Shown here piece after piece: positions 53,501 to 62,302 of a DNA stretch of 64,000 nt. The stretch comes from Pseudomonadota bacterium (GTDB lineage: Bacteria > Pseudomonadota > Gammaproteobacteria > Burkholderiales > Rhodocyclaceae): the NCBI GenBank assembly GCA_018261905.1, contig JAGTRU010000005.1, positions 62,001 through 126,000 of the forward strand, given 5' to 3'. Both the position numbers and the translations under genes were made by a program. Positions within the stretch are counted from its first letter, which is position 1; each line of letters starts with the position of its first letter. The notes under the pieces were generated by a model. It was not told the origin of the DNA and ran no database searches. It saw nothing but the letters and a program-made list of their open reading frames with translations.

Positions 53501-56500
53501 GGCGGGCAGTTACATCTCGCTCAGCAACAGCGGCAGCGGGGCCATCACGGCGAGCGGCAATCTGGTAGCGACGGGTTCGAGTCTGTCGGTCAATGCGCAA
53601 GACGGTGCCGTCATTGCCGGCGGCGTCCATGCCGCCGGTACCTCGGCCAACCTGACGGCTGGCAACGGTGTCATGAGCTTGGGGACCGTGGCCACGGCAA
53701 ACGGCGCGATCTCGGCGACAGCCAGCGGCGATCTGACCTTCGCTTCCCTGGCCGCCGGCGGCAGCAACAGTTCGGTCAGCCTGACGTCTTCGGGCGGTAG
53801 CGTCCGGACGAGCCAGAACACTGTCGGCAGCGACATTGCCGCCACCGGCGATGTATCGATCAGCGCCGGCGGGGCGATCGGCGACGGCAGTTTTGCCCAT
53901 CCGCTGGATATCCTGGCCGGCGCCAACGGCACGGTCACGTTGTTGGCCGGAACGCATGTCGGGGCGGTCGGCTCGCCGGTGACCGTCGATACCAACGGCA
54001 GTGTCAGGGTGGCCGCCGGCAACGGCCAGTTCCATGTCGCGGTGCAGGATGTCGCGGGAACGGCCAAGGCAGTCTCGGCCATCGACCTGAGTGCTTCGGC
54101 GGCCGGCATGGGGGTCGCGGGTACCTCGAATTTCACGGCGCAAAATTTGTCGGTCAATGCGACCAGCGACGGTTCCGTGATCACCATCGGTGATGTCGTG
54201 CCAGCCGCCGCCACACCCTTCAACCTGTTCCGTTTCACGGCCACGGGCAGCGGATTGACCTTCGGGAATGTCAACCTGGCAAGCTCCGGCTACAACCAGT
54301 TCGAAGCCTTCGCCAATGGTCCGCTGACCGGCACGGGCAATATCGTTGCCGGCAATATCGTGCTGGCCGCCGGGGCCGGTGCGGTGAACGTCGGTAACGT
54401 GACCTCGTCCGGCGCCGTGGGGAACAAAATCGACATTTCCGGCGGCGATATTGTCACCGGCGACCTGTCCGGACCAGCGATCGTGGTGAATGGCGACAAT
54501 CTCTTCCTCGGTACGGTCGCTACGTCCGGGACCCATCGCGGCTACCCGTATAACTACGTATACATTCCCCGCCTGGGCACGTATCAATACCTGCTCGACG
54601 AACTAAGCTTGAGCGCCGCGGGCGACCTCGTTACCTCGGGGAACGTCAGCAGTGCCACCTCGGCGCGGCTCAGCGCGGGCGGCAATCTGACCGTGGCGGA
54701 GGGGGGCGGCAGCATCACCGCCGGCACCACTTCTGTCTGCTGCACCTATTATTCCGATACCGCCCAGGCCTGGGCGGGTGGGGCCGGCACGCTTTCGGTG
54801 GCGACGGTTTCCGGCTTCAACGTCGATGTCAAAGGCGGTACGGTCGATTCCGGCAACCTGAGCGCGGTCAATAGTCTTGGCTTGGCCGGCGCTACCCTGA
54901 CCACCGGCAATCTGCTGGCCGGCGGCAATATCAATGTGTACGCCAGCACCGCGCTCAACGCCGGGACGCTGCAATCGACCGGCGGCAGCGTCAGTCTCGA
55001 GGCGGCGACGCTGAATACCGATACGGTGCAGGCAGCCGGCAATCTGAGCGTGACCGGCACCAACTTCAATACCGGCAACCTGCAGGCCGCCGGTACCTTG
55101 AACCTGACGGCGACGGCGGGATACGCCCCGGGGGCGCTGAGTCTGACCGCCGGCAATCTCGTGTTGAGCGCGCAGAATGGCAATATCGACCTGAGCGATA
55201 GTGTGGTGACCACGCCGACGGCAAGCCTGAACGCCAGCGGTTCGATTCTCGGTACCCTGAGCAATACGAGCAATCTGACACTCGTGACGGGGGGCGCTTT
55301 TGACATTACGTCGACGGTGGCCCTCACCGCCGTAGCGGTAACGGCCCAGGGCGATAGGCTGGGGGGGACTTCGAGAATCAGTTCGCCTTCCGCCGAGCAG
55401 AACTTCACCTACACGGCCGACGGCTCGACGCTTGGCCTCAACTATTCTTCGCTGGTCGGTGTGGACCTGCGTTATAGCGAGGCCTCGCCGACGGTTACCG
55501 CCATCAACGTGTCGGCCAACCTGGCGACCGGCAGTCATCTGGATGTCGACGGCAACGCCGCGCGCTTGACGGCGGACGCGGTTGCGCTCGGCTCGGGCAA
55601 CGTCGATCTGAGAACCGGCGGCGACATCGACCTGACCTCGGTCGTCACCGGTTCGGGGAGCGTTACCGCCCATTCCTCGGCAGGCAATATCAATGTCGAG
55701 CAGGTGACGACGAGCGCCTCGGCCGTCAATCTGACCGCCGACGCGGGGTCGATCCTGGCGGTCGGCGGCCAGACCTATCAGATCGACAACGCCAATGGTG
55801 ATGTGACGCTGAGCGCCGGCCTGGGCAGTGTCGGGGCGAGCGCTTCGCCACTGCAGATCAACGGGGCACAGAGCCTGGCGGTGACCGGGCTCAACGAAAT
55901 CCTGATCGATGTCGCGGGCCGCGCTCTGAGTAATCTCGATATCACCACCAATGCCAGCGGCAGCGGGGCGATCGCCATCACCAACAGCAATTACAGCGAA
56001 TTCGCCCTGACCCGGGAGGGCGCGGCGGGCGCCCAGTACCTGGCACTTGGCCCGGTCACGCCGGGCACCAACGGGGATTTCGCGCTGCGCGCCCGGGATG
56101 GCGGGATCAAGGTCGTGGGCGATATCAGTGTCAGGAATCTGCTTCTCGATGCCAATGTGGACAATACCAACACCGCCGGCGACATCCTCATGCAGGCCGT
56201 GGACGCTGCCAGAAGCATCGTGGCTACCGGCAATACAACGATCAAGGCCGGTCAGGACGTGATTATCGCGGCCGGTCAGGGGAGTGGTCAGAGCGTGACG
56301 TTGGATATCGGCGGCACGTCGTCGTCGACTTCGATCAGCGCCGGTCGCGATGTGCGGGTGGAGGGCAATGGCGGCGGCGCCGTGGTGAACCAGAATTCAA
56401 CTTTCAACGGAAACTCGCTTAACGCTGGCCGGGATATCCGGATCACCGGGGGGGCCAGCGCTGTCGCCGGGGCCAAGGCCGCCGTCAATGCGAGCGGCAG

Positions 56501-59102
56501 TCAGGTATTCATCGCTGGCGGCGACCTGATCCTGCAGGGCGGTAGCGCCGATGGCTCCGTGGCCGAGGCGGTGGCTGCCGGAGCGCAGACGATCCAGGCC
56601 AATAATCTTGTACTGCAGGGTGGCGCTGGAAATTCGGCCTTCGCCGTGCTCAAGGGCCTGAATCAGGAGGCGACCCAGATTCGGGGCAGTCTGACCGTTC
56701 AGGGCGGCCTGGGAAGCGGCGCCTATGCGGAAATCACAGCTGCCGGGTGGCAGACGCTGGGGACGCAATATACCTATTACTACAATCCCACCGACCAGGT
56801 CCTGGTCAAGGGCGGCGCCGGCGATGGCGCCTATGCGTCGATCGGCGCCGCGGGAAGCCAGAGCATCTACGCCGCCGGGGATATTTCCATCCTGGGCGGC
56901 TCGGGCGCCGGCGCCTACGCCGAGATCGCAACCTCGGGGGGCGACCAGGTCATCGGGACGCAATCGACTTACTACTACGCGCCGACGGTCAATGTCCTCG
57001 TCGAAGGGGGTACGGGAGCCGGTGCCTACGCTTCGCTGAGGTCGGCCGGCAGTCAATCGATTCAGGCCGGGCAGGACATCACCGTCCGCGGCGGCAGCGG
57101 TGGCGGGGTCGCCAGTACGGCCTGTGCCACCGGCGGGGCCGGTGCTTTTGCGGAAATTTGCGCGACCGGCACGCAGACCATCGGCAGCAGCGCCAATTCG
57201 TATTACACCGATCCGACCGCCAATATCCTGGTGGTCGCAGGTAGTGGCGGCAAGGCGCGGATTGCCGCGGGCGGCGACCAGAGCATCAATGCCGGCGGCA
57301 ATATCACGCTCATCGCCGGTGCGGTGGCGGGCATGACCGCCAGTATCGAATCGGGGGCTTTCCAGACGGTCGGTAACGCGACCAATGCTTATTACGGCAA
57401 TGATGCCACCGGCAATATCCTGATCCAGGGCGGTTCGGCCAGCGGTGCCGCCGCCTGGCTGGGGGCTGTCACCGGTCAGAAGGTCGATGCCGGTGGCGAT
57501 ATCACGCTGCTTGCCGGGGCGGCCGACGGTGCTTACGCCCGCATCGCCACTAGCCAGGGGACGCAGGTGGTGGGCAATCTCGGTTCGTCCTATTATTTTG
57601 ATCAGACCAATCAGATTACATTGACCGGTGGTAGCGGGGTTGGCGCCAACGCGGGGTTCTACTCCGGTGGTGGCCAGTCGGTGTATAGCGCCGCCGGCAT
57701 CAACATCACGGGCGGCACCGGGGATCAGGCGGGGGCTGGCATGGTCGCGGCGGGATCGCAAGTAGTGCGGACTTTCGGTAATCTGACGCTCAGCGGCGGC
57801 AGTGTGGCGAGTGCCGATCCCGGTCAGGCCGCTGGCGGTAATCTACGCGCCGCCAGCGCGGTGGCGACCGGCAGCAACGAAACCTTGATTGAAACCACCG
57901 GGAGCAGCCAGACCATCGAGGTCGGCGGCACACTCAGGCTGAGTGGCGGCGGTGCCGGTTCCTTTACCCGGATCAAGCAAGATGCGGTCGAAGGGAGTCA
58001 GACCATCAGCGTCGGCGCTTCCCTAAGTATTGAGAATGTCACGGCAAATGCCAACGATACGGGAATTGCCGCCACCGGCGGCGCGAACTTCCAGTCCGTC
58101 GCGGTCAATGGGGCGCTCGTCCTCGACAATCAGGGAGGCCATTCGGTCTTTCTGCAGTCGGACGGTGCGCAAGCGCTGACCGCCGGCAGTCTGGATGTCC
58201 GCCTCGGTTCCACCGTGGATAGCGCGACAACGGTCATTTCGGCCGGCGACAACCAGGATATCGTCCTCACCGGAAACGGGACGGCCGGCTCGGCTTTCCT
58301 GAATATTTTCAATCGGAGTAGTGCTGTCGAGGCCATGGCACAAGTTTCGGCCGGGGGTAAGCAGACCGTGAAAATGGATTACGGCTCAGCGGGCAAGCTT
58401 CAGGTTGGCGATGTGACCGGCCAGGGGGCAACGCGCTTGACGGCCGGTGGTGACCAGGAACTGGTGGTCGGCAGTTTGCTGGTCCAGGGAGGGGCGGCGG
58501 TGGGTAGCGATGCCAAGATCACGGCCGGGGCAAACATGCTGATCAGTGCAATTGCCGGGGCCGTCGAGGTTCGCGGTGGGGCGCAGGGCTCGGCTGAGAT
58601 CGATCCGCCCAATATCAGTTTGGTGTCGAATGGCGATGTGGTGGTTCAGGGCGGCAGCAGCACGCTGGCGCACGCCCTGATTTCCGGTTTCGACATCACG
58701 TTGGCGGCGACCAATGGCAATGTCGCGCTCACTGGCGGCCCGGTTGCCGGGGCATTTGCCAACATTCTCGCGGCGGGGAGTCTCAATATTTATGGTTCCG
58801 GCAACCTGGCCATTACCCCGAACGCCGGCGGCGCTTCGGCGACGGCGGCCGCGCCGGGCGGCAACAACATCGTCGTCGGCGGTAGCTGCATCGGCTGTGC
58901 GAGCGGGCTGGTCGGCACTTACAACATCACGGTCGGGCCTGTGCTGAGCGATCCGGTGCAGAATGCGCTGGCCAATTCGGTGCCCAGGCAGATGCTTTCG
59001 CTGCTCGACGGCTTGCAGGGTATCTACGGCATCCTGAAGTTGCCGCAAGATGGTGAAATAACTGTCGATCTGACACGGCGGCGTTTGCCGCAATGCAATT
59101 GA
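50562..59102 (+). CDS. Two-partner-secretion exoprotein (filamentous haemagglutinin-like TpsA)
   Basis: 2846 residues. After a signal sequence (ASVLAIAVNLAFNPSVVLAQ), residues about 35-290 form the TPS domain, with NWPKFSIGAGELVRFVQ, LLGQLQANGRVFLINPNGIA and GARIDTNGFIASTLDIAD. This domain targets the chain to its TpsB pore. The rest is Gly/Ala/Ser-rich beta-helix with hundreds of short strands. Five 63-76-residue repeats carrying a Tyr-Tyr(-Tyr) motif lie at 56.7-57.7 kb. Cysteines are rare and mostly paired: CASFYTLC, VCC, SCIGC near the C-terminus, and a penultimate Cys (PQCN). GAGGGGGCGG precedes ATG 50562. A FecR protein and TpsB follow. Probably an adhesin or biofilm fibre. Confidence 0.92.
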   Translation: MVRNPAFKLRRASVLAIAVNLAFNPSVVLAQQGGVVVNGQVVISQPAAGVTNIRASNGAIINWPKFSIGAGELVRFVQPSASSAVLNRVVGTEASQLLGQLQANGRVFLINPNGIAIGAGARIDTNGFIASTLDIADADFLAGKLKFFAAGAAGNIVNQGLISVGPDGRIALIAPNIENSGIIQAPGGQILLAAGRRIEISSLDFAGVSFEVQAPTDAVLNLGKLLADNGVVQVFAGNLRHSGVIQANRLTRDGDGSIRLTGSNEVVLTSDSVTRADGRVGGAITIQSNGTTRVAGEISAQGSVGKGGDIRVLGERVAVESAAHLNASGASGGGQILVGGDFQGKNPEVHNARRVFVGAGARLIADATLKGDGGRIIVWSNENTRYFGSLAARGGPQGGQGGFAEVSGKQNLQFAGAAELGAPLGSSGFLLLDPLDIILSASGGVMPIAADEFSDFSGNVVTVSPSGLNAVGGNVILQANRDIYFNTAFAFTGSSLTATANGDPRLNGSIFLNRDLSSSGGAINLNAATLSGSGGIATAGGAVNVVVANGMSYSGAIASGGGNVSLTSTSGSIANANVNAGAGAVTVTGQNGVSYGSFVSTGSVSLNAPAGSLNQNTVSAGTANLEASGSINSTVKAARINATSTDSSVQLYNANGQPLRLGTISGASGAYFYSTAGIEQVAGGLVSAPYVRFSGENAAFALGSSGAPLNVATANLSLTNLAAPAHIAVAGSTLDQLSLQGELAGLAGSTVSGAANLASLNLTAGNGVLNVEATSSGGFGSGFGLEVADAALNMTTLNMPTASVSLIAGGGGVVLGAASVGSLNIVASGSISATSVTAAGNISATANRCASFYTLCTLRSDISATSLTSTGGSITLTNYDNGNLAVGTLNAAGSANLNIGRAYYSYTDNNYHVTTNAVTLGSVTTGGSFSLAKPGTGDVTLSGQLSAGGSASLSSGTSYYDYALRTSVRNAANLSVAGIQAGSYISLSNSGSGAITASGNLVATGSSLSVNAQDGAVIAGGVHAAGTSANLTAGNGVMSLGTVATANGAISATASGDLTFASLAAGGSNSSVSLTSSGGSVRTSQNTVGSDIAATGDVSISAGGAIGDGSFAHPLDILAGANGTVTLLAGTHVGAVGSPVTVDTNGSVRVAAGNGQFHVAVQDVAGTAKAVSAIDLSASAAGMGVAGTSNFTAQNLSVNATSDGSVITIGDVVPAAATPFNLFRFTATGSGLTFGNVNLASSGYNQFEAFANGPLTGTGNIVAGNIVLAAGAGAVNVGNVTSSGAVGNKIDISGGDIVTGDLSGPAIVVNGDNLFLGTVATSGTHRGYPYNYVYIPRLGTYQYLLDELSLSAAGDLVTSGNVSSATSARLSAGGNLTVAEGGGSITAGTTSVCCTYYSDTAQAWAGGAGTLSVATVSGFNVDVKGGTVDSGNLSAVNSLGLAGATLTTGNLLAGGNINVYASTALNAGTLQSTGGSVSLEAATLNTDTVQAAGNLSVTGTNFNTGNLQAAGTLNLTATAGYAPGALSLTAGNLVLSAQNGNIDLSDSVVTTPTASLNASGSILGTLSNTSNLTLVTGGAFDITSTVALTAVAVTAQGDRLGGTSRISSPSAEQNFTYTADGSTLGLNYSSLVGVDLRYSEASPTVTAINVSANLATGSHLDVDGNAARLTADAVALGSGNVDLRTGGDIDLTSVVTGSGSVTAHSSAGNINVEQVTTSASAVNLTADAGSILAVGGQTYQIDNANGDVTLSAGLGSVGASASPLQINGAQSLAVTGLNEILIDVAGRALSNLDITTNASGSGAIAITNSNYSEFALTREGAAGAQYLALGPVTPGTNGDFALRARDGGIKVVGDISVRNLLLDANVDNTNTAGDILMQAVDAARSIVATGNTTIKAGQDVIIAAGQGSGQSVTLDIGGTSSSTSISAGRDVRVEGNGGGAVVNQNSTFNGNSLNAGRDIRITGGASAVAGAKAAVNASGSQVFIAGGDLILQGGSADGSVAEAVAAGAQTIQANNLVLQGGAGNSAFAVLKGLNQEATQIRGSLTVQGGLGSGAYAEITAAGWQTLGTQYTYYYNPTDQVLVKGGAGDGAYASIGAAGSQSIYAAGDISILGGSGAGAYAEIATSGGDQVIGTQSTYYYAPTVNVLVEGGTGAGAYASLRSAGSQSIQAGQDITVRGGSGGGVASTACATGGAGAFAEICATGTQTIGSSANSYYTDPTANILVVAGSGGKARIAAGGDQSINAGGNITLIAGAVAGMTASIESGAFQTVGNATNAYYGNDATGNILIQGGSASGAAAWLGAVTGQKVDAGGDITLLAGAADGAYARIATSQGTQVVGNLGSSYYFDQTNQITLTGGSGVGANAGFYSGGGQSVYSAAGINITGGTGDQAGAGMVAAGSQVVRTFGNLTLSGGSVASADPGQAAGGNLRAASAVATGSNETLIETTGSSQTIEVGGTLRLSGGGAGSFTRIKQDAVEGSQTISVGASLSIENVTANANDTGIAATGGANFQSVAVNGALVLDNQGGHSVFLQSDGAQALTAGSLDVRLGSTVDSATTVISAGDNQDIVLTGNGTAGSAFLNIFNRSSAVEAMAQVSAGGKQTVKMDYGSAGKLQVGDVTGQGATRLTAGGDQELVVGSLLVQGGAAVGSDAKITAGANMLISAIAGAVEVRGGAQGSAEIDPPNISLVSNGDVVVQGGSSTLAHALISGFDITLAATNGNVALTGGPVAGAFANILAAGSLNIYGSGNLAITPNAGGASATAAAPGGNNIVVGGSCIGCASGLVGTYNITVGPVLSDPVQNALANSVPRQMLSLLDGLQGIYGILKLPQDGEITVDLTRRRLPQCN
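56700..57700 (+). repeat. Five degenerate 63-76-residue repeats with Tyr-Tyr motifs inside TpsA
   Basis: The Tyr motifs begin at 56775, 56970, 57198, 57387 and 57588, giving spacings of 65, 76, 63 and 67 codons. Each unit reads roughly Q-(T/V)-(L/I)-G, then YYY or YY, P-T, V/I-L-V, GG-G-GA-A, and Q-S-I-A-G-DI. The repeats are divergent at DNA level, so they are old. Confidence 0.7.
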
Positions 59103-59116
59103 GGAGGGCCGGCGGC

Positions 59117-60574
59117 GTGAAGGCAGCGAAGAATAGGGTGGGGTGGGCTGGCGTTGGGCTGATGCTGGCCCTGGTCGCGGGGATGGCATTGGCCCAGACC
59201 GAGGTCGGTCAGGTCGAGTTTGCCAAGGGCCTTACGACGGCCCAGCAAAAAGGAACGGCGGCCCGCTTCGTCGTGCGCGGCGACGCGTTGTTCGAAGGCG
59301 ATCTGGTTACGACGACCGAGGCCGGTTATGCCGTTCTCGCTTTCGTCGACGGGACGAAGATCACCTTGCGGCCCGCCACCTCGTTCGCCATCGACAAGTA
59401 TGCCCATGACAAGGGCGAGGAAAGTGCTTTCCTGCGTCTGGTCAAGGGTGGCATGCGCTCGGTGACCGGCTTGATCGGCAAACGTAACCCGGGCGGCGTC
59501 CATGTCAGTACGGTGACGGCCACCATCGGCATTCGCGGCACCAGTTTTGACGCCCGCCTGTGTGGTAGCGATTGTCGCCAGGAGCAACGGGAGAATCGTC
59601 CGCATCCCGGGCAGGGCGCCTCGGTGCCGCCGGCCGACACCGTGATCGGACGGGTGGTGCAGCTCAGCGGCGAGGTCTTGGCGGCGCAATCCGGCAAGGC
59701 GCCGCGCCGTCTGGTTGAGGGCGCGCCGCTCTTGGTCGGCGACGAGATCACGACCGGGCGGCAGGCGAGCGCGGTGATCGGGTTCCGCGATCAGTCGCGG
59801 GTTTCCCTGGAACCGCAGACCATCTTCAGTGTCGATTCGTTCAGTTTCGGCCGACCGGAGCGCAGCGACAATGTTGCCGTGCGTCTGCTGAAGGGCGGTC
59901 TGAGAATGTTCACCGGTATGATCGGCAAGAAAAACCCGGCGGCGGTTTCGGTTTCCACCGTCGTCGCCACCATCGGTATCCGCGGCACGGGCCTCGATAT
60001 CAGTTGCGAAGGTCCGTGTGCCGCCGTCACCCAGCCGCTCGGCGATTTCTGCGGGGCCGCCCAGGGCGGCGCCAAACGGGGTGAGCCGGGTTGTGCCGAT
60101 GGCATGTTCGTGCATACCTGGAATGGCAAGATTTTCGTGGCAAGCGGTGGCGGCGAACTCGATGTCGATCTGGGTCGGGTTGGTTTTGCCGGGGCCGGCA
60201 AGCAGGCCCGTCTGCTCAATGGCATTCCGTCCTTCATGAACGCTTTCCGGTCGCCCCGCCCGGATGGCGTCGATGTCGACTGGCCGGCGCTCTTCGGCGG
60301 TTCTGCCGGGTCTGGCGAAGATGGGCTTTACGCCCTGGTGCGCGACGGTTTCATCTTCCTCGAAGCCGGCGGCGGGCGGATCGATCTCGGGCCGGGCGAA
60401 GGCGGGGTGGTCGGCGCGGATGGCAAACCCAAGCGGCTGGAGCCCGTGCCGAGCTTCCTGGCTGACGATCCGTTCCCGGCACCTGAAACCTTCAATGTCA
60501 ATGACCCGGTGATTCAGCAGATGTTTGGGGCGACGATGGGCAGCCCGGGGCAGGATATGTGTGAAATTCAATAA
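59117..60574 (+). CDS. Secreted protein with two FecR domains, part of the TPS locus
   Basis: About 485 residues. A signal sequence (VGLMLALVAGMALAQ) is followed by two FecR-type domains: GDALFEGDLVTTTEAGYAVL with VSTVTATIGIRGTSFDARLC, then GAPLLVGDEITTGRQASAVI with VSTVVATIGIRGTGLDISCE. The duplicated domain is followed by a C-terminal beta-rich region. GTG 59117 has AGGAGG 9 nt upstream; ATG 59093 inside the end of tpsA is the in-frame alternative. FecR domains occur in periplasmic signalling and in surface-protein loci. With no sigma-factor gene here, a role in exoprotein assembly or surface attachment is more likely than sigma regulation (inference). Confidence 0.82.
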   Translation: MKAAKNRVGWAGVGLMLALVAGMALAQTEVGQVEFAKGLTTAQQKGTAARFVVRGDALFEGDLVTTTEAGYAVLAFVDGTKITLRPATSFAIDKYAHDKGEESAFLRLVKGGMRSVTGLIGKRNPGGVHVSTVTATIGIRGTSFDARLCGSDCRQEQRENRPHPGQGASVPPADTVIGRVVQLSGEVLAAQSGKAPRRLVEGAPLLVGDEITTGRQASAVIGFRDQSRVSLEPQTIFSVDSFSFGRPERSDNVAVRLLKGGLRMFTGMIGKKNPAAVSVSTVVATIGIRGTGLDISCEGPCAAVTQPLGDFCGAAQGGAKRGEPGCADGMFVHTWNGKIFVASGGGELDVDLGRVGFAGAGKQARLLNGIPSFMNAFRSPRPDGVDVDWPALFGGSAGSGEDGLYALVRDGFIFLEAGGGRIDLGPGEGGVVGADGKPKRLEPVPSFLADDPFPAPETFNVNDPVIQQMFGATMGSPGQDMCEIQ

Positions 60575-60580
60575 TTTCCG

Positions 60581-62167
60581 ATGAAAAACCAGACAATGAC
60601 AAGCGCCAAGCGGATATTTCTATCCCTCCTGCTGGGGGGCGTCTCGGTCATGGGCAGCGTGGCGGCCCAGGAGCCGGCGGTGGGTGAAGAACTGCGGCTC
60701 GATGTGACCCGCTATCGCATCGAGGGTGATACGCCGCTTTCGGAGGCGGGCACGGCGGCGCTATTGGCGCCTTTCGTCGGTGCCAAGCGCAGCGTGCAAG
60801 ACATCGAACAGGCGGCGCGTGCCCTGGAAAAGCACTTGTCCGAGCGCGGCTACGCCTTTCACCGGGTTTTTGTGCCGGCCCAAAAGCCAGCCCAGGGCGA
60901 GGTGGTGCTCAAGGTGATCCGTTTTAATCTGGCCGATGTCACGGTCAGCGGCAACGAACATTTTTCGGCGGGCAATATTCGCCACAGCCTGCCGGCGCTG
61001 CAGCCGGGGGCTGCCCCGGCGATGGCCAGCGTCGGGCGCGATCTTTCCGCCGCCAACGCCAATCCGGCCAAGCAGGTGGCGATTACTTTCCGCGAAGGCA
61101 AGAAGCCGGAAACGGTCGATGCGGAAATCCGGGTCAAGGACGCCAATCCGCTCAGTGTCTTCGCCGGCCTCACCAGCAACCGCTCGGTCGACCCGGTTCA
61201 CCGGGCTGATAATCTCTACCGAATGACTCTCGGTGTGCAACATTCGAATCTGTTCGATCTCGATCATGTGGCCACCTTGTCCTACACCACGGACCCGGAA
61301 CACCTGAGCAAGGTCACGCTGCTCGGGGTTTATTACCAATTGCCCATCTATGGCAGCGGGCTGAATCTTTCCGGCTATTACACGCATTCCGACGTCAATT
61401 CCGGACGCGTCCAGCAGGGGGCGGGCTTTTTTGATTTGAGCGGTCGGGGCGAGTTTTATGGCATTCGCCTGACGCAGGCCTTGCCGCGTCTCGGCACCTT
61501 GCAGCAAACCCTGAGTGTGGCATTGGACGAACGCTATTTCGAAAACAATACGACCTTTGCCGGATTCCAGGTCCAACCCGATGTCTCTTCACTGCCCTTG
61601 TCCGCGAAGTATGCCGTTCATCAGGATCAGTCGTGGGGCGTATACGGCGCGAATCTTGAATACCTGGTCAATCTGAAAGGCGGCTCGGCCAATAGCGCCG
61701 CCAATTATCGACAAAATGGCGGCGACCACTCCTGGGATGCCTGGCGCTTCATGGCCGACATTTCGCGCTCGGTCGGGACCTGGAACCTTGCCGGGCGCCT
61801 GCGCGGGCAGTGGAGTTCCCATACGCTGATTTCCGGCGAACAGCTTGGTCTGGGCGGGGCGAATTCCGTGCGCGGTTTCGCCGATCGCGAAGTGGCCGGG
61901 GATTATGGCTATCTCTGGAATATCGAGGCGAAGGGGCCGGCGATGCTGCTGCCGCAACTCCGGCCGGTGCTGTTCGTCGATGGCGGTGCGGCGCATAGCC
62001 GGGCGACGCGCCACACCGAGTATCTGATGAGTGCCGGCGCGGGCTTGCGCTGGTCTTCTCAGCAATTCGAGGCAGCGCTGGATTTGGCGCAGGTGGTGGA
62101 CCGCAATGACCTGAATCCGGAAAAGACGCGGCTGCGCCTGACGGCTTCGTTGTTCTACCGCTTCTAG
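60581..62167 (+). CDS. TpsB outer-membrane transporter (ShlB/FhaC family)
   Basis: 528 residues with signal MKNQTMTSAKRIFLSLLLGG onward. A POTRA domain (LDVTRYRIEGDTPLSEAGTA) and a second (IRFNLADVTVSGNEHFSAGN) precede a 16-strand beta-barrel. The lid-loop motif is NSVRGFADREVAGDYGYLWN (the VRGY/RGF motif of Omp85 proteins), and the chain ends in an aromatic (SLFYRF), as needed for BAM insertion. It exports the TpsA encoded two genes upstream. It begins 6 bp after the FecR gene. Confidence 0.93.
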   Translation: MKNQTMTSAKRIFLSLLLGGVSVMGSVAAQEPAVGEELRLDVTRYRIEGDTPLSEAGTAALLAPFVGAKRSVQDIEQAARALEKHLSERGYAFHRVFVPAQKPAQGEVVLKVIRFNLADVTVSGNEHFSAGNIRHSLPALQPGAAPAMASVGRDLSAANANPAKQVAITFREGKKPETVDAEIRVKDANPLSVFAGLTSNRSVDPVHRADNLYRMTLGVQHSNLFDLDHVATLSYTTDPEHLSKVTLLGVYYQLPIYGSGLNLSGYYTHSDVNSGRVQQGAGFFDLSGRGEFYGIRLTQALPRLGTLQQTLSVALDERYFENNTTFAGFQVQPDVSSLPLSAKYAVHQDQSWGVYGANLEYLVNLKGGSANSAANYRQNGGDHSWDAWRFMADISRSVGTWNLAGRLRGQWSSHTLISGEQLGLGGANSVRGFADREVAGDYGYLWNIEAKGPAMLLPQLRPVLFVDGGAAHSRATRHTEYLMSAGAGLRWSSQQFEAALDLAQVVDRNDLNPEKTRLRLTASLFYRF

Positions 62168-62302
62168 CGAGCACTCCGAACGGGGCCGTCGGCTTTTGGC
62201 ACACCCCTTGTCGGTCCGTCTGGTCGAATAGGGAACTGCCGGGGAAGATGGGGTTTGTTCAATTTGCGGCCGGTACCCTCTGGCCATCGACAGGACCACA
62301 AA

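Noticed and set aside
56700-57700. CRISPR-like repeat array
   Set aside because: Spacings of 189-228 nt, divergent units and an uninterrupted reading frame show protein repeats and not a CRISPR.
60581-62167. Reading the barrel protein as BamA or a TonB receptor
   Set aside because: The size, only two POTRA-type segments, the VRGF motif and location beside a TPS-domain exoprotein fit TpsB. There is no plug domain or TonB box.
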